Source of the DNA: Trichocoleus sp. FACHB-46
Lineage (GTDB): Bacteria > Cyanobacteriota > Cyanobacteriia > FACHB-46
Length of the DNA: 64,000 nucleotides
Direction of reading: 5' to 3'
Assembly: GCF_014695385.1 (NCBI RefSeq)
Contig: NZ_JACJOD010000006.1
Coordinates: 62,001 to 126,000, forward strand
Part shown: in pieces, positions 34,375-43,858 of the stretch
Position numbering within the stretch: position 1 is the stretch's first letter
Layout of the letters: every line of letters begins with the position of its first letter
Made by a program: the position numbers and the translations under genes
The notes under the pieces: generated by a model
Seen by the model: the letters and a program-made list of their open reading frames with translations, nothing else
Told to the model about the DNA's origin: nothing
The model's database searches: none

Positions 34375-35895
34375 GTGCTACCCAATCGACGCCCCACTGT
34401 ACGGGCTGGCTTGGCTGCCTCGCTGCTCGTTGTCTTAACGGCTTGTGCCAACAGCTCCACAGGTAATGTTTTCAAGGACTCTCTAGCGGCTGATTCTAAG
34501 TTGCGAGAGAGTACTGGCAATGTGGGGCAACCAGGGGGTGATGGGCAAACTGCAACGAATGCCAACCGACCCGCTGACTTTCCGGCAGAAATTCCGATTT
34601 ATCCAGAGTCACAATTACAGGACATTGTTCCAGTCGCTAGTCCGACTCCTGCCAGTCCTACCCCGACAGGTGCCGCAACGAATGCCACTGCCAACCCAAC
34701 GGAGAAGGCAACTGGACAAGCCCAATGGACCAGCGGTGATCCGAGTAACTTTGTACAAAGCTTTTATTTACAGCAGTTGCAAACCAATGGTTGGCAATTG
34801 GTAAGTCAGGCGACTCAAGATTTGCCTGCTACCTTGGTGGCACGGCGGAATGACTTACAAATCACAGTGGCGATTGGAGCTACGGCAACTTTTGCCTTGC
34901 CTACTCCCAGCGATCGCCCTGATAATGCTAGTCCTGATACTGCTAGCCCTGCCCCTAGCTCAACCCCCATCCCTAGTAGTTCATCCACCAGTACTGTATT
35001 CACGATTGATTACGCCTACGAGAGTGGCAGTGTTGCGTCTCAAGCGGTCAATCCCAATTCTGAGGCTCCCCAACCCGGTGATTCGGAGTTTGTCGGTCCC
35101 GTTTTAGAGGGAGCCACCGCATCAGGTACAACCAGCCCAGCCACATCCACACCTGTTACGGCGAATCCTCAAGGGTTCACCGACCTCGATAAAGCCCCAA
35201 AAGAACTGCGGTCTTACCTCAAAGATCTGGCACAGTTAGGAGTTTTACCCCTCCGCTCTAGCGACACCAAAAGCGCTGCTGCCAATCGCTCAACCCTGTT
35301 TGAGCCAAACAAAATCATTACTCGCCGTGAGTATGCCCGCTGGCTAGTTACAGCCAACAACCGCATTTATAGCGATCGCTCTGGGCAACAAGTTCGTTTG
35401 GGTTCTAGTGGTACCAAGCCTGTATTTCAAGATGTGCCGAAAACTAACCCAGATTTTGAAGTGATTCAAGGGCTAGCTGAAGCAGGTATTATTCCGAGTC
35501 CCTTGTCCGGTGAGGCGACTGTAGTCAGCTTTCGGCCCGATGCTCCATTGACGCGCGAAGTCATGTTGTTGTGGAAGTTGCCGCTCGATACCCGCCAAGC
35601 TCTGCCCGCTGCTTCTTTGGATGCAGTGAAAGAAACTTGGGGCTTTCAAGATGCTGGGAAAATTGATCCGAAAGCGCTGCGAGCGGTCTTGGCTGATTTT
35701 CAAAATGGGGATTTGGCCAATATTCGTCGAGCTTTGGGATATACCACGCTCTTTCAACCCAAAAAATCAGTGACGCGGGCAGAAGCCGCTGCTACCCTTT
35801 GGTACTTTGGCTCTCAGGGAGAAGGGTTGTCGGCGCTGGAGTTATTGCAAAGTCCGTCAGGGGTGACTGCGTCGCCTCGCCCAGCTGGTCCTTAA
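34375..35895 (+). CDS. SLH-domain lipoprotein
   Basis: The 506 residues begin with a lipoprotein signal (LAASLLVVLTACANSS, lipobox LTAC), followed by a long Thr/Pro/Ala/Ser linker and a small domain at about 80-180. The C-terminal third carries S-layer-homology units: FTDLDKAPKELRSYLKDLAQ, then PNKIITRREYARWLVTANN, and VTRAEAAATLWYFG. In cyanobacteria SLH modules often bind peptidoglycan-linked polymers. Start is GTG at 34375; no ATG gives a signal peptide. Confidence 0.85.
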   Translation: MLPNRRPTVRAGLAASLLVVLTACANSSTGNVFKDSLAADSKLRESTGNVGQPGGDGQTATNANRPADFPAEIPIYPESQLQDIVPVASPTPASPTPTGAATNATANPTEKATGQAQWTSGDPSNFVQSFYLQQLQTNGWQLVSQATQDLPATLVARRNDLQITVAIGATATFALPTPSDRPDNASPDTASPAPSSTPIPSSSSTSTVFTIDYAYESGSVASQAVNPNSEAPQPGDSEFVGPVLEGATASGTTSPATSTPVTANPQGFTDLDKAPKELRSYLKDLAQLGVLPLRSSDTKSAAANRSTLFEPNKIITRREYARWLVTANNRIYSDRSGQQVRLGSSGTKPVFQDVPKTNPDFEVIQGLAEAGIIPSPLSGEATVVSFRPDAPLTREVMLLWKLPLDTRQALPAASLDAVKETWGFQDAGKIDPKALRAVLADFQNGDLANIRRALGYTTLFQPKKSVTRAEAAATLWYFGSQGEGLSALELLQSPSGVTASPRPAGP

Positions 35896-35930
35896 AGGAT
35901 GGCTCATTGTTTTAAGCCTAAGTCCTGAAG

Positions 35931-35975
35931 GGTTTGTGAGAGCCGCACCCCCTGAGGGCACGCCTCTCACAAACC
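35931..35975. repeat. 12-bp inverted repeat with inner hairpin
   Basis: GGTTTGTGAGAG at 35931-35942 pairs exactly with CTCTCACAAACC at 35964-35975. The loop itself contains a CCCTGAGGG mini-hairpin. No T-run follows, so it may be a cruciform-type repeat rather than a terminator. It lies 35 nt after the SLH gene. Confidence 0.75.
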
Positions 35976-36111
35976 TCAACCGGATAATTATTTAGGACAG
36001 CTACAGCGCCTTCTATAAATCTCAGGAAAATAAATCTCCTTAAAACTCCTTCGGTTGATCCCCAGAATTGCCTAGAATGAGGCCAGAGCCCTATTAGGAG
36101 AGGCATTTGCT

Positions 36112-36576
36112 ATGCCCAAAACTGTTGCGGAAGTCATGAGCCGCAATCCCATCACCGTTAAGCCTGAAACCCCGCTTCAGGAAGTGGTTCAGATTTTGGC
36201 AGAGCGACGAATCAGTGGCCTACCAGTCGTTGATCAGTCCGACAAATTAATCGGTGTTGTTTCCGAAACAGATTTGATGTGGCAGGAAACTGGAGCCACC
36301 CCCCCTGCCTACATCATGATTTTAGATAGTGTGATCTATTTAGAAAATCCATCCCGTTACGAGCGGGACTTACATAAAGCCCTGGGTCAAACTGTGGGGG
36401 AAGTGATGAGTCGCGACCCGGTGACGACAAATCCCGATCAACCACTGCAAGAGGCCGCTCGTTTAATGCACGAGCGTAGTATTCATCGCCTGCCTGTTTT
36501 AGATGCCACGGGTCACGTCATTGGGATTTTAACGCGGGGTGACATTGTCCGAGCGATGGCTGCCCACCAAGATTAA
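36112..36576 (+). CDS. CBS-pair domain protein
   Basis: The 154 residues are two CBS motifs and nothing else: first at about 1-65 (VAEVMSRNPITVKPETPLQE, ISGLPVVDQSDKLIGVVSE), second at about 90-152 (VGEVMSRDPVTTNPDQPLQE, IHRLPVLDATGHVIGILTRGD). CBS pairs bind adenosine nucleotides and regulate partner proteins. No attached effector domain; partner unknown. TAGGAGAGGC precedes the ATG as a Shine-Dalgarno sequence. Confidence 0.93.
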   Translation: MPKTVAEVMSRNPITVKPETPLQEVVQILAERRISGLPVVDQSDKLIGVVSETDLMWQETGATPPAYIMILDSVIYLENPSRYERDLHKALGQTVGEVMSRDPVTTNPDQPLQEAARLMHERSIHRLPVLDATGHVIGILTRGDIVRAMAAHQD

Positions 36577-36660
36577 CAAAATCAATTGCTTGAAAACATT
36601 GATAGATCAGGCACCTAGTGCCGCGATCGCCATTTCCATACCAAAAGCGAGATTATCAAC

Positions 36661-37326
36661 ATGAGTATTACGCCCGAATCTGTGCAAGCTTTACTGCACT
36701 CAGAAGACTTTGGCGATCGCCTGCGAGGAGTGAATCAACTCCGCCAGCTAGAGCCTGCTACGGCCTTTGAACTGATTCAAACCGCAGTAGCAGATAGTAG
36801 TGCAAGAGTTCGCTATGCGGCGGTCAGCCAGCTTTCCTCCCTGGGCCACCACGATCTAGCTCAAACCGCAACGATTTTGCGCGATCGCTTACACAATGAC
36901 TCAGAGCCTGATGTGCAAGCTGCCGCTGCTGATTCCTTGGGAGCCTTGAAACTACAGGATGCGCTGGAAGATCTACAGCAACTTTATCAACAAACCCCAG
37001 AGTGGTTGGTGCAGTTCAGTATCATTGCGGCCTTGGGAGAACTCGGTGATCCCCGTGGTTTTGAGTTGTTAGAAACGGCCCTGACTTCTGAAAACGAATT
37101 AGTTGAAATGGCGGCGATCGGTTCGCTTGGGGAATTAGGCGATCGCCGCGCTATTCCTTTGTTGGTGTCCTATGCCTCTCATCCTGACTGGCAAGTCCGC
37201 CATCGGTTGGTGCAAGCTTTAGGACGACTCGGTGGAGCCGAAGCGCAGTCAGCGTTGACAACGTTAGCTCAAGACCAAGTGCCGCAAGTAGCTCAGGAAG
37301 CCCAAGAAACCTTGCAATCTGTCTAA
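36661..37326 (+). CDS. nblB: HEAT-repeat protein, NblB-like (phycobilisome degradation)
   Basis: The 221 residues form about six HEAT/PBS-lyase-type helical repeats (VRYAAVSQLSSLG, VQAAAADSLGALK, EMAAIGSLGELGDRRAIPLL, VRHRLVQALGRLGG). The opening MSITPESVQALL and the DFGDRLRGVNQLRQLEP stretch resemble the NblB group, which binds chromophores and helps take apart phycobilisomes under starvation. CpcE/F-type lyases share the repeats, so the subgroup call is less sure than the fold. Confidence 0.78.
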   Translation: MSITPESVQALLHSEDFGDRLRGVNQLRQLEPATAFELIQTAVADSSARVRYAAVSQLSSLGHHDLAQTATILRDRLHNDSEPDVQAAAADSLGALKLQDALEDLQQLYQQTPEWLVQFSIIAALGELGDPRGFELLETALTSENELVEMAAIGSLGELGDRRAIPLLVSYASHPDWQVRHRLVQALGRLGGAEAQSALTTLAQDQVPQVAQEAQETLQSV

Positions 37327-37483
37327 AGAAACTGTATCAAGCGACTGCGAAGCGGACATGGGTTTTCCTTAAAGTTCAGCTAGTAGGAACAATTTGTCGT
37401 CCAGCTAAGTCCATAATATTGGGCAAGGCGAATTACCCATCGCTGAGCCCAGACTAAATTTTAGAAATATGGCATTAAGCTAA

Positions 37484-37516
37484 GCCCACCCTAGTCATAG
37501 GGCGGGTTTTATTTTG
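37484..37516 (+). terminator. Probable rho-independent terminator
   Basis: CCCACCCT, a 6-nt loop and AGGGCGGG form an 8-bp stem with one mismatch, followed by TTTTATTTTG. It lies about 160 nt after the NblB-like gene. Confidence 0.75.
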
Positions 37517-37826
37517 TCAAAAAACATGCTTCCTGCCTGCGTGTTATCACCACAATAGTTCGAGCTTAAATTGATTGAAATTAACCCAATCATGAAGGTA
37601 CTCATTAAATTCTCTACAGCTGAATACCTTCTAACTTAAAGAATGAGTGAAGATTGCCCTGCCACGATGGTACTTCCCACTAGCCGTGTATAGAGTAGTT
37701 ACGGCAGGGTCAAGCAAAAGACAGTTTCATTCAGGTAGGTAGTCGTTTTAACACTTAGCTTCTAGTCGCTAAAACTGTTGAAACTTAGTGTAGTTCCTGG
37801 TCTGAATTACGCGATCGCTACAGTAA

Positions 37827-37990
37827 CCTGGCTGGAAAAGGATGAATTCCTACATCCAGTCTTCCGACTCAGTTCTCAAGCCAGGCTCTAGGCCGTTCGG
37901 CCCTTAGCATCTACCGCCCCATCCGATGCACGTATCGTGTGGTCCTTATCAGTCTGACTTCAGGACTCCAGCTTGTTTCAGCTGGGAGCT
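37827..37990 (+). other. Hairpin-rich leader upstream of the PEP-CTERM gene
   Basis: In a gene-free stretch before the ATG at 38068, several stems can form: CCTGGC 37827-37832 with GCCAGG 37880-37885 enclosing GGATG/CATCC; GGCC-GTTC-GGCC at 37891-37902; CACG-TAT-CGTG at 37929-37939; CCAGCT-N6-AGCTGG at 37968-37985. It matches no riboswitch consensus I know. A structured 5' UTR or separate small RNA is inferred. The region 37517-37826 shows nothing else clear. Confidence 0.45.
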
Positions 37991-38067
37991 CAAAAAATTT
38001 CAAAGGTAATTAGTACCACCTTAGAAAGGCTTTTGCCTACGTCACGCATTACTTACGGAGACACAAC

Positions 38068-38751
38068 ATGAATCCTTGCAAATCTTTAGTAGCTGTAGCT
38101 GCTATTTCTACCCTAATGAGTGTTTCTGCTCCTGCACAAGCTTTTAGCTTCGCGGGTGCTACCTCTAATACAGACGGGAGTTTCTCCTTCGCCAACACGA
38201 CTAATGTTCAGTTTGACTTCTTTGCATCCCATGGTGCATATCAATCTGATTTCAATGTCTATGACTCCAGCAAAAAGTTCGTGACAACCTTATTCACAGA
38301 GCTTCAGGCCAAAGACCCAGGTAGCAGCAACAAGAACGATGCGAAAGGAACCTGTCCTTTATCCGTACAGCCTTGCCAAACTACCTTTACATTCGCTAAA
38401 GGTGTCAGCTACTTCCTCGGCTTGACTGCCAAGGGAGCCAAAACTGTCTATACAGATTCTGCTGAAACCTCCTTCAATTTCGTCAGCGGTAGTGAAACCT
38501 TTGATTACTACACAAACTTCAAGGGTAATGGCTCCGACTTGAGTCAACGAACCAAGAAAACCATCACTGCTGCACCAGGAACTACCTTGATTGCTGTAAA
38601 TGATTCTTGGAAAGGGGACAGAGATTATAACGACTTTATCGTGACTGCGGAATCTGTACCTGAACCAGGCACAATTGGTGCATTGCTAGGAGTCGGTGCG
38701 CTTGGTTTCATGGGTCGTCGTCGCAAAGCAGGTGCAGCTGAGAAAGCGTAA
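38068..38751 (+). CDS. PEP-CTERM sorting-signal protein
   Basis: The 227 residues have a signal peptide (AVAAISTLMSVSAPAQAF) and a C-terminal PEP-CTERM tail: VPEPGTIGALLGVGALGFMG followed by RRRK. That tail marks proteins for processing by exosortase and export to the surface or exopolysaccharide. The body is beta-rich, with DRDYNDFIV near the end, a motif seen in DUF4114-like modules. GGAG lies 8-11 nt before the ATG, and a terminator follows. Confidence 0.9.
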   Translation: MNPCKSLVAVAAISTLMSVSAPAQAFSFAGATSNTDGSFSFANTTNVQFDFFASHGAYQSDFNVYDSSKKFVTTLFTELQAKDPGSSNKNDAKGTCPLSVQPCQTTFTFAKGVSYFLGLTAKGAKTVYTDSAETSFNFVSGSETFDYYTNFKGNGSDLSQRTKKTITAAPGTTLIAVNDSWKGDRDYNDFIVTAESVPEPGTIGALLGVGALGFMGRRRKAGAAEKA

Positions 38752-38775
38752 ATAAGCCGCAATTAACAACCTGAG

Positions 38776-38817
38776 AAAAAGGTGAGCAGCTAGAAAAACT
38801 GTTCACCTTTTTTTACT
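38776..38817 (+). terminator. Rho-independent terminator after the PEP-CTERM gene
   Basis: AAAAAGGTGAGCAG at 38776-38789 pairs with CTGTTCACCTTTTT at 38799-38812 with one G-T pair, followed by further T residues. Confidence 0.9.
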
Positions 38818-38878
38818 ATGGTTTACATAAAAATCGCTGCAATCGCAATTAGTAGCCAGGACTTAGCAATTACCAACC

Positions 38879-40135
38879 ATGATTGTTAACCCAAACTTCA
38901 GGGATCTACATGGGTTACGCCGTAAGTTGAATCATGCGACCTTGGACGACACTGTGAAGCAGCCTCACTTCTATTTACTCTTTCCCAACATTTTTGGCTA
39001 CATGGGTGGCATTCAAGTTTACTCTGCAGTGTTACTTCGGGCGTTGCAGGAGTTATATCCAGAAGCTGAATATGATGTGTTTCTAAAATATGACCGCTCT
39101 GACAAAGTTAACCTTCAAGACTTGGAGTTTTTGCCTCAGACTCGGTTTCACTACTTTGGGCAATCTCATGGCGATCGCAATCTATGGCGACGGTATGGGA
39201 TGGCGAGCCTAGCAGCAGCCAAAATGGTTGGCTTAGGGCTTCGGCAGCGCCCGACCCTGATTTTGACAACCCACTTAGATTTTTACAGCGTGGTCTTTGA
39301 TTGGTTTAAGCGTCTGACGGGGGTACCGTACGGCGTGGTTTTACATGGCTTGGAAGCTTGGAATGTTGAGAACGCAGCGCTCAAGGCTGTGCTCCAGCGA
39401 GCTGACCAAGTGATGGCAGTCAGCCACTACACGCGCGATCGCTTGTTACGCGAACAGTCTCTGCCGTCAGATCATGTAACTGTGTTGCCCAACGCCTTTG
39501 ATGCTAGCCGCTTTAAAATTGCGCCTAAACCAAACTATTTATTAGAGCGTTACAGTTTAACTCCTGATCAACCCGTGATCTTGACTGTCTCTCGCCTTGA
39601 TCAAAATACTGGCTACAAGGGTTACAACCAAATTATTCAGGCATTGGTAGAAATTCGGCATCATATCCCAAATGCCCACTATGTGCTAGCTGGTAAGGGG
39701 AACAATGTGCCTTACATAGAAGCATTGGTGCACCAGCTCAATCTTCAAGATTGTGTCACCCTAACCGGATTTGTGCCCGAGTCAGAACTTTGCGATCACT
39801 ACAATCTTTGTGATGTGTTTGCCTTACCAAGCCGTGGAGAAGGGTTCGGCATTGTTTATTTAGAGGCTTTAGCTTGCGGCAAACCAGTTCTGGCCGGAAA
39901 CCAAGACGGAGCCGTTGATCCCCTCCTCAATGGGGAAATAGGCTGCTTGGTTGATCCCGATGATGTAGAGGCGATCGCGAAAAATCTCACACAGATCCTC
40001 CAGGGAACTCACCCTAATTCTTTGCTGGGCCAGCCAGAAATTCTCCGTCGAAAAACCATTGAGAATTTTGAGTTTGCCCAATTTCGCCGCATCTTATCTC
40101 AATCATTACAGTCCTTGCAACTACCGCAAATCTAG
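38879..40135 (+). CDS. Glycosyltransferase family 4 protein
   Basis: A 418-residue GT-B retaining glycosyltransferase. The N-terminal acceptor domain starts at about residue 28 (FYLLFPNIFGYMGGIQVYSA). The C-terminal donor domain has ILTVSRLDQNTGYKGYN and the EX7E motif in SRGEGFGIVYLEALACGKPV. No membrane segment is seen. It probably transfers a nucleotide-activated sugar in exopolysaccharide or glycolipid synthesis; donor and acceptor cannot be told. The first 25 residues are basic and not part of the fold. Confidence 0.92.
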   Translation: MIVNPNFRDLHGLRRKLNHATLDDTVKQPHFYLLFPNIFGYMGGIQVYSAVLLRALQELYPEAEYDVFLKYDRSDKVNLQDLEFLPQTRFHYFGQSHGDRNLWRRYGMASLAAAKMVGLGLRQRPTLILTTHLDFYSVVFDWFKRLTGVPYGVVLHGLEAWNVENAALKAVLQRADQVMAVSHYTRDRLLREQSLPSDHVTVLPNAFDASRFKIAPKPNYLLERYSLTPDQPVILTVSRLDQNTGYKGYNQIIQALVEIRHHIPNAHYVLAGKGNNVPYIEALVHQLNLQDCVTLTGFVPESELCDHYNLCDVFALPSRGEGFGIVYLEALACGKPVLAGNQDGAVDPLLNGEIGCLVDPDDVEAIAKNLTQILQGTHPNSLLGQPEILRRKTIENFEFAQFRRILSQSLQSLQLPQI

Positions 40136-40521
40136 ACTTGCAGCTCGCGATGCCTCTCCTGAATGAACTGACACGAGCTCAAATTAGTCTTCTGACTATA
40201 TTTTTGAGTGAGGTTTCGGTACAATGGTAATAGTAGATTAATAATTCTAAAAACTTAAAAAGCCTGAGAAGCGTTGTCCTTCATGCAACGTAGATTGAGC
40301 TATAGAAAGTCAACTTGTTTCAGTCTTGATCTAGTGAGTAATTTCTGTAATAAGTTTCAGTAATTACCGTAGTGTTAGGCTGGCGACTTCCTTCTAGTGT
40401 TTAAAGGCATGACACTAACCAACTCAGGCTTGAGTGAAAGAAGGTTACTAGGTTATTCTCAGGGTGATTGCTTAACAAACCAATGTTTGTTTATCCACCT
40501 GAAAACTACGGGGTTTTTTAA
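40136..40521. other. Intergenic region, AT-rich
   Basis: No gene is visible. A possible -10 (TACAAT) lies near 40221, and small inverted repeats occur around 40398-40418 and 40472-40492. Nothing recognisable beyond a likely promoter for the anti-sigma-type gene. Confidence 0.35.
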
Positions 40522-40971
40522 GTGATTTCGGTTTCACTTCGGCCTGTAGGGCGCAATTGGGGCACAGTTAGCTTTGCTTCTACCCTTTATCTCTATCCAG
40601 TTCTAGATTTACTGCTTGCAGAGGTTCCAGCTCAGTGGCAAGCAGAGCTTAGGCTAGGGCTACAAGAAGCACTAGTGAACGCGGCGAAGCATGGGAACAA
40701 ACTAGACCCTAGCAAGACAGTTCTAGTTCGCTTCTCTGTAGTGGAAAATCAGTACTGGTGGGTGATTTCAGATCAGGGATCAGGGTTCGCGCCTCCTACC
40801 TCTTGTAGCTCTGGTTGTTCAGAACACCTACCTCATAACGAGAAAGAATGCGGTCGGGGTCTGTACATTCTTTACCAAGTGTTTGACCGAGTGCAGTGGA
40901 ACGCTTCTGGGACTGAGTTAAGACTGTGCAAAGAGGTGAGTAATCGTTTCAAGTTGCCTCTGGTTCGCTAA
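40522..40971 (+). CDS. Anti-sigma-factor-type ATPase (RsbW-like)
   Basis: The 149 residues form one HATPase_c (GHKL) domain of the RsbW/SpoIIAB kind: N-box ELRLGLQEALVNAAKHGNKL, G1-box VISDQGSGFAPP, G2-type segment ECGRGLYILYQVFDRV. These serine kinases bind sigma factors or phosphorylate STAS-domain antagonists. A Cys-containing loop (CSSGCSEH) between the boxes is unusual. Start is GTG at 40522. No STAS or PP2C partner is adjacent. Confidence 0.87.
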   Translation: MISVSLRPVGRNWGTVSFASTLYLYPVLDLLLAEVPAQWQAELRLGLQEALVNAAKHGNKLDPSKTVLVRFSVVENQYWWVISDQGSGFAPPTSCSSGCSEHLPHNEKECGRGLYILYQVFDRVQWNASGTELRLCKEVSNRFKLPLVR

Positions 40972-41132
40972 TAATTTTGGCTTTTATATCCAATGTCCTC
41001 ATTTGGGGCATTCTAGGTGAGATGCCACTCACTCAAGCAGCATCTTCAGTAATGTAGGCTACTATTTTTGAGTGATCAGGCACTCGTGCTCCTAAAAATC
41101 AGTCACTGGTGTCAGGATTCTCGTTGAACAAT

Positions 41133-41405
41133 ATGGTTAAAACTGTGAAGCGATCGCACAACTGGTTATCTCGCTCGAAAAATCTCGATTTATTCTTGTT
41201 GGCTGGTTGCTCCTGCCTCTTGACCCTGATTTACCAGCCAGTCGGCGAAGCGTTTTCTAGCTCTGGAGCGATCGTGAAAGGCACGACTTCGGTAGCGACT
41301 ACAGCTATTGTGGAAACTAAATCACGGGGATCAAGCGCAATTCAATTGACGTTGCCAGAGCGAAAGCTTGATCCCAGTCAGGACGCGGAAGCTGATCAGA
41401 GTTAA
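41133..41405 (+). CDS. Small membrane protein of unknown function
   Basis: About 90 residues from the ATG at 41133 (GTG at 41109 would add 8). A basic N-terminus (VKTVKRSHNWLSRSKN) is followed by one hydrophobic helix (LDLFLLAGCSCLLTLIYQP) and a polar tail. It could be a single-pass protein with its tail in the periplasm. Not recognised; no strong Shine-Dalgarno sequence. Confidence 0.5.
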   Translation: MVKTVKRSHNWLSRSKNLDLFLLAGCSCLLTLIYQPVGEAFSSSGAIVKGTTSVATTAIVETKSRGSSAIQLTLPERKLDPSQDAEADQS

Positions 41406-41450
41406 AACATTCTCGTTAAAGCTTGCTCAGGTGCTTCAGCCTGCGGAAGC

Positions 41451-41795
41451 TCAAACTTCGGAATCGGAGCTGGGTGGGTAGCTGGCTGGGCGATGGCCAT
41501 GTGTTGGGCACGGAGGCGCAGACACAGAACGATCGAGCCATCCAGCGGCTTGGCGAAAACGGGCTAAAGCTTCTTCTGGTTGATCTTTGAGCAAAAAAAC
41601 TAAAGCGGCGGCGGCTTGTTCGCTAGCACGCACTTTCCGGTTAGACTTTAGCCGATGCCAGTCCATGTCTGTTAAGGTCAAGCGGGCTGCTAGGGCTTGA
41701 GCCAGTTCGAGAGTGCTCAATTCTTGCAGATGTGCGGTCTGAGGGGCAGTGAGACCTTGAGCGATCGCTGCTGGTTTGGAAGTTGCATCCGGCAT
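41451..41795 (-). CDS. Hypothetical protein (114 aa), helical
   Basis: The middle (about 25-90) is a conserved-looking helical stretch (LSTLELAQALAARLTLTDMD, ASEQAAAALVFLLKDQPEEA), with a Pro/Ser-rich tail. I believe it belongs to a cyanobacterial family of unknown function but cannot name it with confidence. ATG at 41795 preferred over TTG at 41801. Divergent from the coiled-coil gene at 41857. Confidence 0.7.
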   Translation of the reverse strand: MPDATSKPAAIAQGLTAPQTAHLQELSTLELAQALAARLTLTDMDWHRLKSNRKVRASEQAAAALVFLLKDQPEEALARFRQAAGWLDRSVSAPPCPTHGHRPASYPPSSDSEV

Positions 41796-41856
41796 AAGCA
41801 AGTCCTAAAGGCGTGTGAGCTGGGTTGGCATCTAACCCTACTTTACTATTGTTGTC

Positions 41857-42282
41857 ATGAAGCTACCGCCCGAATCATCATCGCCTTCACCGCCTGAACC
41901 GGATGCCGAACTGACTCATGCTGATGAATCTTCAGCGACTTTCGATCAAGAGTTTGCGGAGACGGTACAGGAACTAGAGCGATCGCTGCAATCTCTCAAA
42001 GAACGTTACACTCAAATTCAGGACGACCAATCCCGTCAGAACAATCTGCAACAGCATTTGGACCAAGTGCAACGTGACTTGCGACGGACGCGATCGCAGG
42101 AAGTACGCCAAGAACTCCAAGCAGAACTCAAGCAAATTCGGCAGCAGTTAGATGCCTTGGAGGTCGCCCTAGAAAGCCAGTTACTCTCCTGGAACAGCTT
42201 GAAGGATGTTTTCTGGCAAGCGATGCGTTTTGGTGGTTTGGGCGTTGTTGTAGGCTGGATTTTGAAGTCCTGTGCCAATTAG
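41857..42282 (+). CDS. Coiled-coil protein with C-terminal membrane anchor
   Basis: The 141 residues have an acidic, Pro/Ser-rich N-terminus (1-27), a long coiled coil (about 28-112, TVQELERSLQSLKERYTQIQ and QELQAELKQIRQQLDALEVA) and a short hydrophobic end (FGGLGVVVGWILKSC) that could anchor in a membrane. Function unknown. The next gene, asnS, starts 22 nt downstream in the same direction. Confidence 0.75.
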   Translation: MKLPPESSSPSPPEPDAELTHADESSATFDQEFAETVQELERSLQSLKERYTQIQDDQSRQNNLQQHLDQVQRDLRRTRSQEVRQELQAELKQIRQQLDALEVALESQLLSWNSLKDVFWQAMRFGGLGVVVGWILKSCAN

Positions 42283-42304
42283 CCCCCGATTTTAGTGTTT
42301 AACG

Positions 42305-43699
42305 ATGATAGCGACACGACGGATTGCAGAAGTATTGCGCAGCGGTGAACCCAATGAAGCGATCGCCGTTCAGGGTTGGGTGCGAACCAAGCGAGAGTTG
42401 AAGGGCTTTGCTTTCGTAGAAGTTAACGATGGCTCTGCTTTAGCCAGCTTACAAGCGGTGCTGAACCAAGACTTGCCCAACTATGAGGAAGTGCTGAAGC
42501 AGGCCAACACGGGTGCCTCGATCGAGATTTCTGGGGTTCTAGTTCCTTCTCAGGGCAAGGGACAGCGAATTGAGCTGCAAGCCCAATCGGTAACGGTTTA
42601 CGGAGAAGCCGATCCAGAGAGCTTTCCTTTACAGAAGAAGCGGCATTCGTTTGAGTTTCTGCGTACTATTGGTCATTTGCGTCCTCGCACGAACACCCTA
42701 GGGGCTGTATTCCGGGTGCGGAATGCTTGTGCCGCTGCGATCCACGAATTTTTCCAAGAGCGGGGCTTTTTGTGGGTCCATACCCCTGTGATCACGGCGA
42801 GTGACTGTGAAGGGGCGGGGGAAATGTTTGCAGTCACGAACCTGAATCTGAAACAGGTGCCGCTAACGGACGCGAAAGAAATTGATTACAGCCAAGACTT
42901 TTTCGGGAGACCTGCCTACTTGACGGTGAGTGGGCAGCTCGAAGCCGAAATCATGGCAATGGCATTCAGTAATGTCTATACGTTTGGTCCGACGTTTCGA
43001 GCTGAGAACTCTAACACTTCCCGCCACTTAGCTGAGTTCTGGATGGTGGAGCCAGAGATGGCTTTCTGTGACCTAGACGGCGATATGGATTTGGCCGAAG
43101 CGTTCCTGAAACATATCTTCAAGACGGTGTTGGAGCGCTGCCCGGAAGATATGGAGTTTTTCAATCAGCGGATTGATGATACAGTGCTGGCGACGGCGGA
43201 CAACATCATCAATAATCAGTTTGAGCGGCTGACTTATACTGATGCGATCGCCCTACTGGAGAAATGCGATCGTAAGTTTGAGTACCCTGTGGAGTGGGGT
43301 CTAGATTTGCAGTCGGAGCATGAGCGCTACTTGGCGGAAGAAGTATTCAAAAAGCCTGTAATTTTGACAGATTACCCAACGCAGATCAAGGCGTTCTACA
43401 TGCGCCTAAGTGATGATGAGAAAACGGTGCGGGCAATGGATATTCTGGCCCCTAAGATTGGGGAGATTATCGGCGGTTCGCAACGGGAGGAGCGCCTAGA
43501 TGTGCTGGAGCGGCGGATTAAAGCCCAAGGATTAGACCCAGAGATTTATTGGTGGTATCTCGATTTGCGTCGTTATGGAACGGTGCCCCATGCGGGTTTT
43601 GGTTTGGGGTTTGAGCGGTTGGTGCAGTTTATGACGGGGATGACGAATATTCGAGATGTGATTCCGTTCCCGCGTACGCCTTTAAGTGCTGATTTTTAG
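42305..43699 (+). CDS. asnS: Asparagine-tRNA ligase
   Basis: A 464-residue class IIb synthetase that charges tRNA-Asn. The OB-fold anticodon-binding domain fills about 1-110 ([20 protein letters not shown]). The catalytic core has motif 2 ([20 protein letters not shown]) and motif 3 ([15 protein letters not shown], ending [11 protein letters not shown]). The full length matches bacterial AsnRS. The gene is followed within 15 nt by interspersed repeat copy C. Confidence 0.97.
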   Translation: MIATRRIAEVLRSGEPNEAIAVQGWVRTKRELKGFAFVEVNDGSALASLQAVLNQDLPNYEEVLKQANTGASIEISGVLVPSQGKGQRIELQAQSVTVYGEADPESFPLQKKRHSFEFLRTIGHLRPRTNTLGAVFRVRNACAAAIHEFFQERGFLWVHTPVITASDCEGAGEMFAVTNLNLKQVPLTDAKEIDYSQDFFGRPAYLTVSGQLEAEIMAMAFSNVYTFGPTFRAENSNTSRHLAEFWMVEPEMAFCDLDGDMDLAEAFLKHIFKTVLERCPEDMEFFNQRIDDTVLATADNIINNQFERLTYTDAIALLEKCDRKFEYPVEWGLDLQSEHERYLAEEVFKKPVILTDYPTQIKAFYMRLSDDEKTVRAMDILAPKIGEIIGGSQREERLDVLERRIKAQGLDPEIYWWYLDLRRYGTVPHAGFGLGFERLVQFMTGMTNIRDVIPFPRTPLSADF

Positions 43700-43713
43700 T
43701 TTTTGGGGCTAAA

Positions 43714-43786
43714 TCCGAGCCTTGGGGGGACTCGCCCCCAAACCCCCGCTGAGGGACGGCTGCGTCCCCCAGACCCCCTCCAGAAG
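43714..43786 (+). repeat. Interspersed palindromic repeat, copy C
   Basis: Nearly identical to copy B from CTTGGGGG to CCAGAAG, with one changed base in the first stem. The left flank TCCGAGCC is shared with copy A, extending the repeat by about 8 nt there. Confidence 0.92.
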
Positions 43787-43858
43787 TAACCCTTACTCTC
43801 TTCAGTTCCTCTTGTGGATGCTAGTCAGAGCTATGTTTACCTATGCTTTAATCTGGTT

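Noticed and set aside
37827-37990. Leader before the PEP-CTERM gene as a known riboswitch
   Set aside because: I could not match cobalamin, TPP, fluoride, c-di-GMP, glnA or yybP-type consensus features, so no class is claimed.
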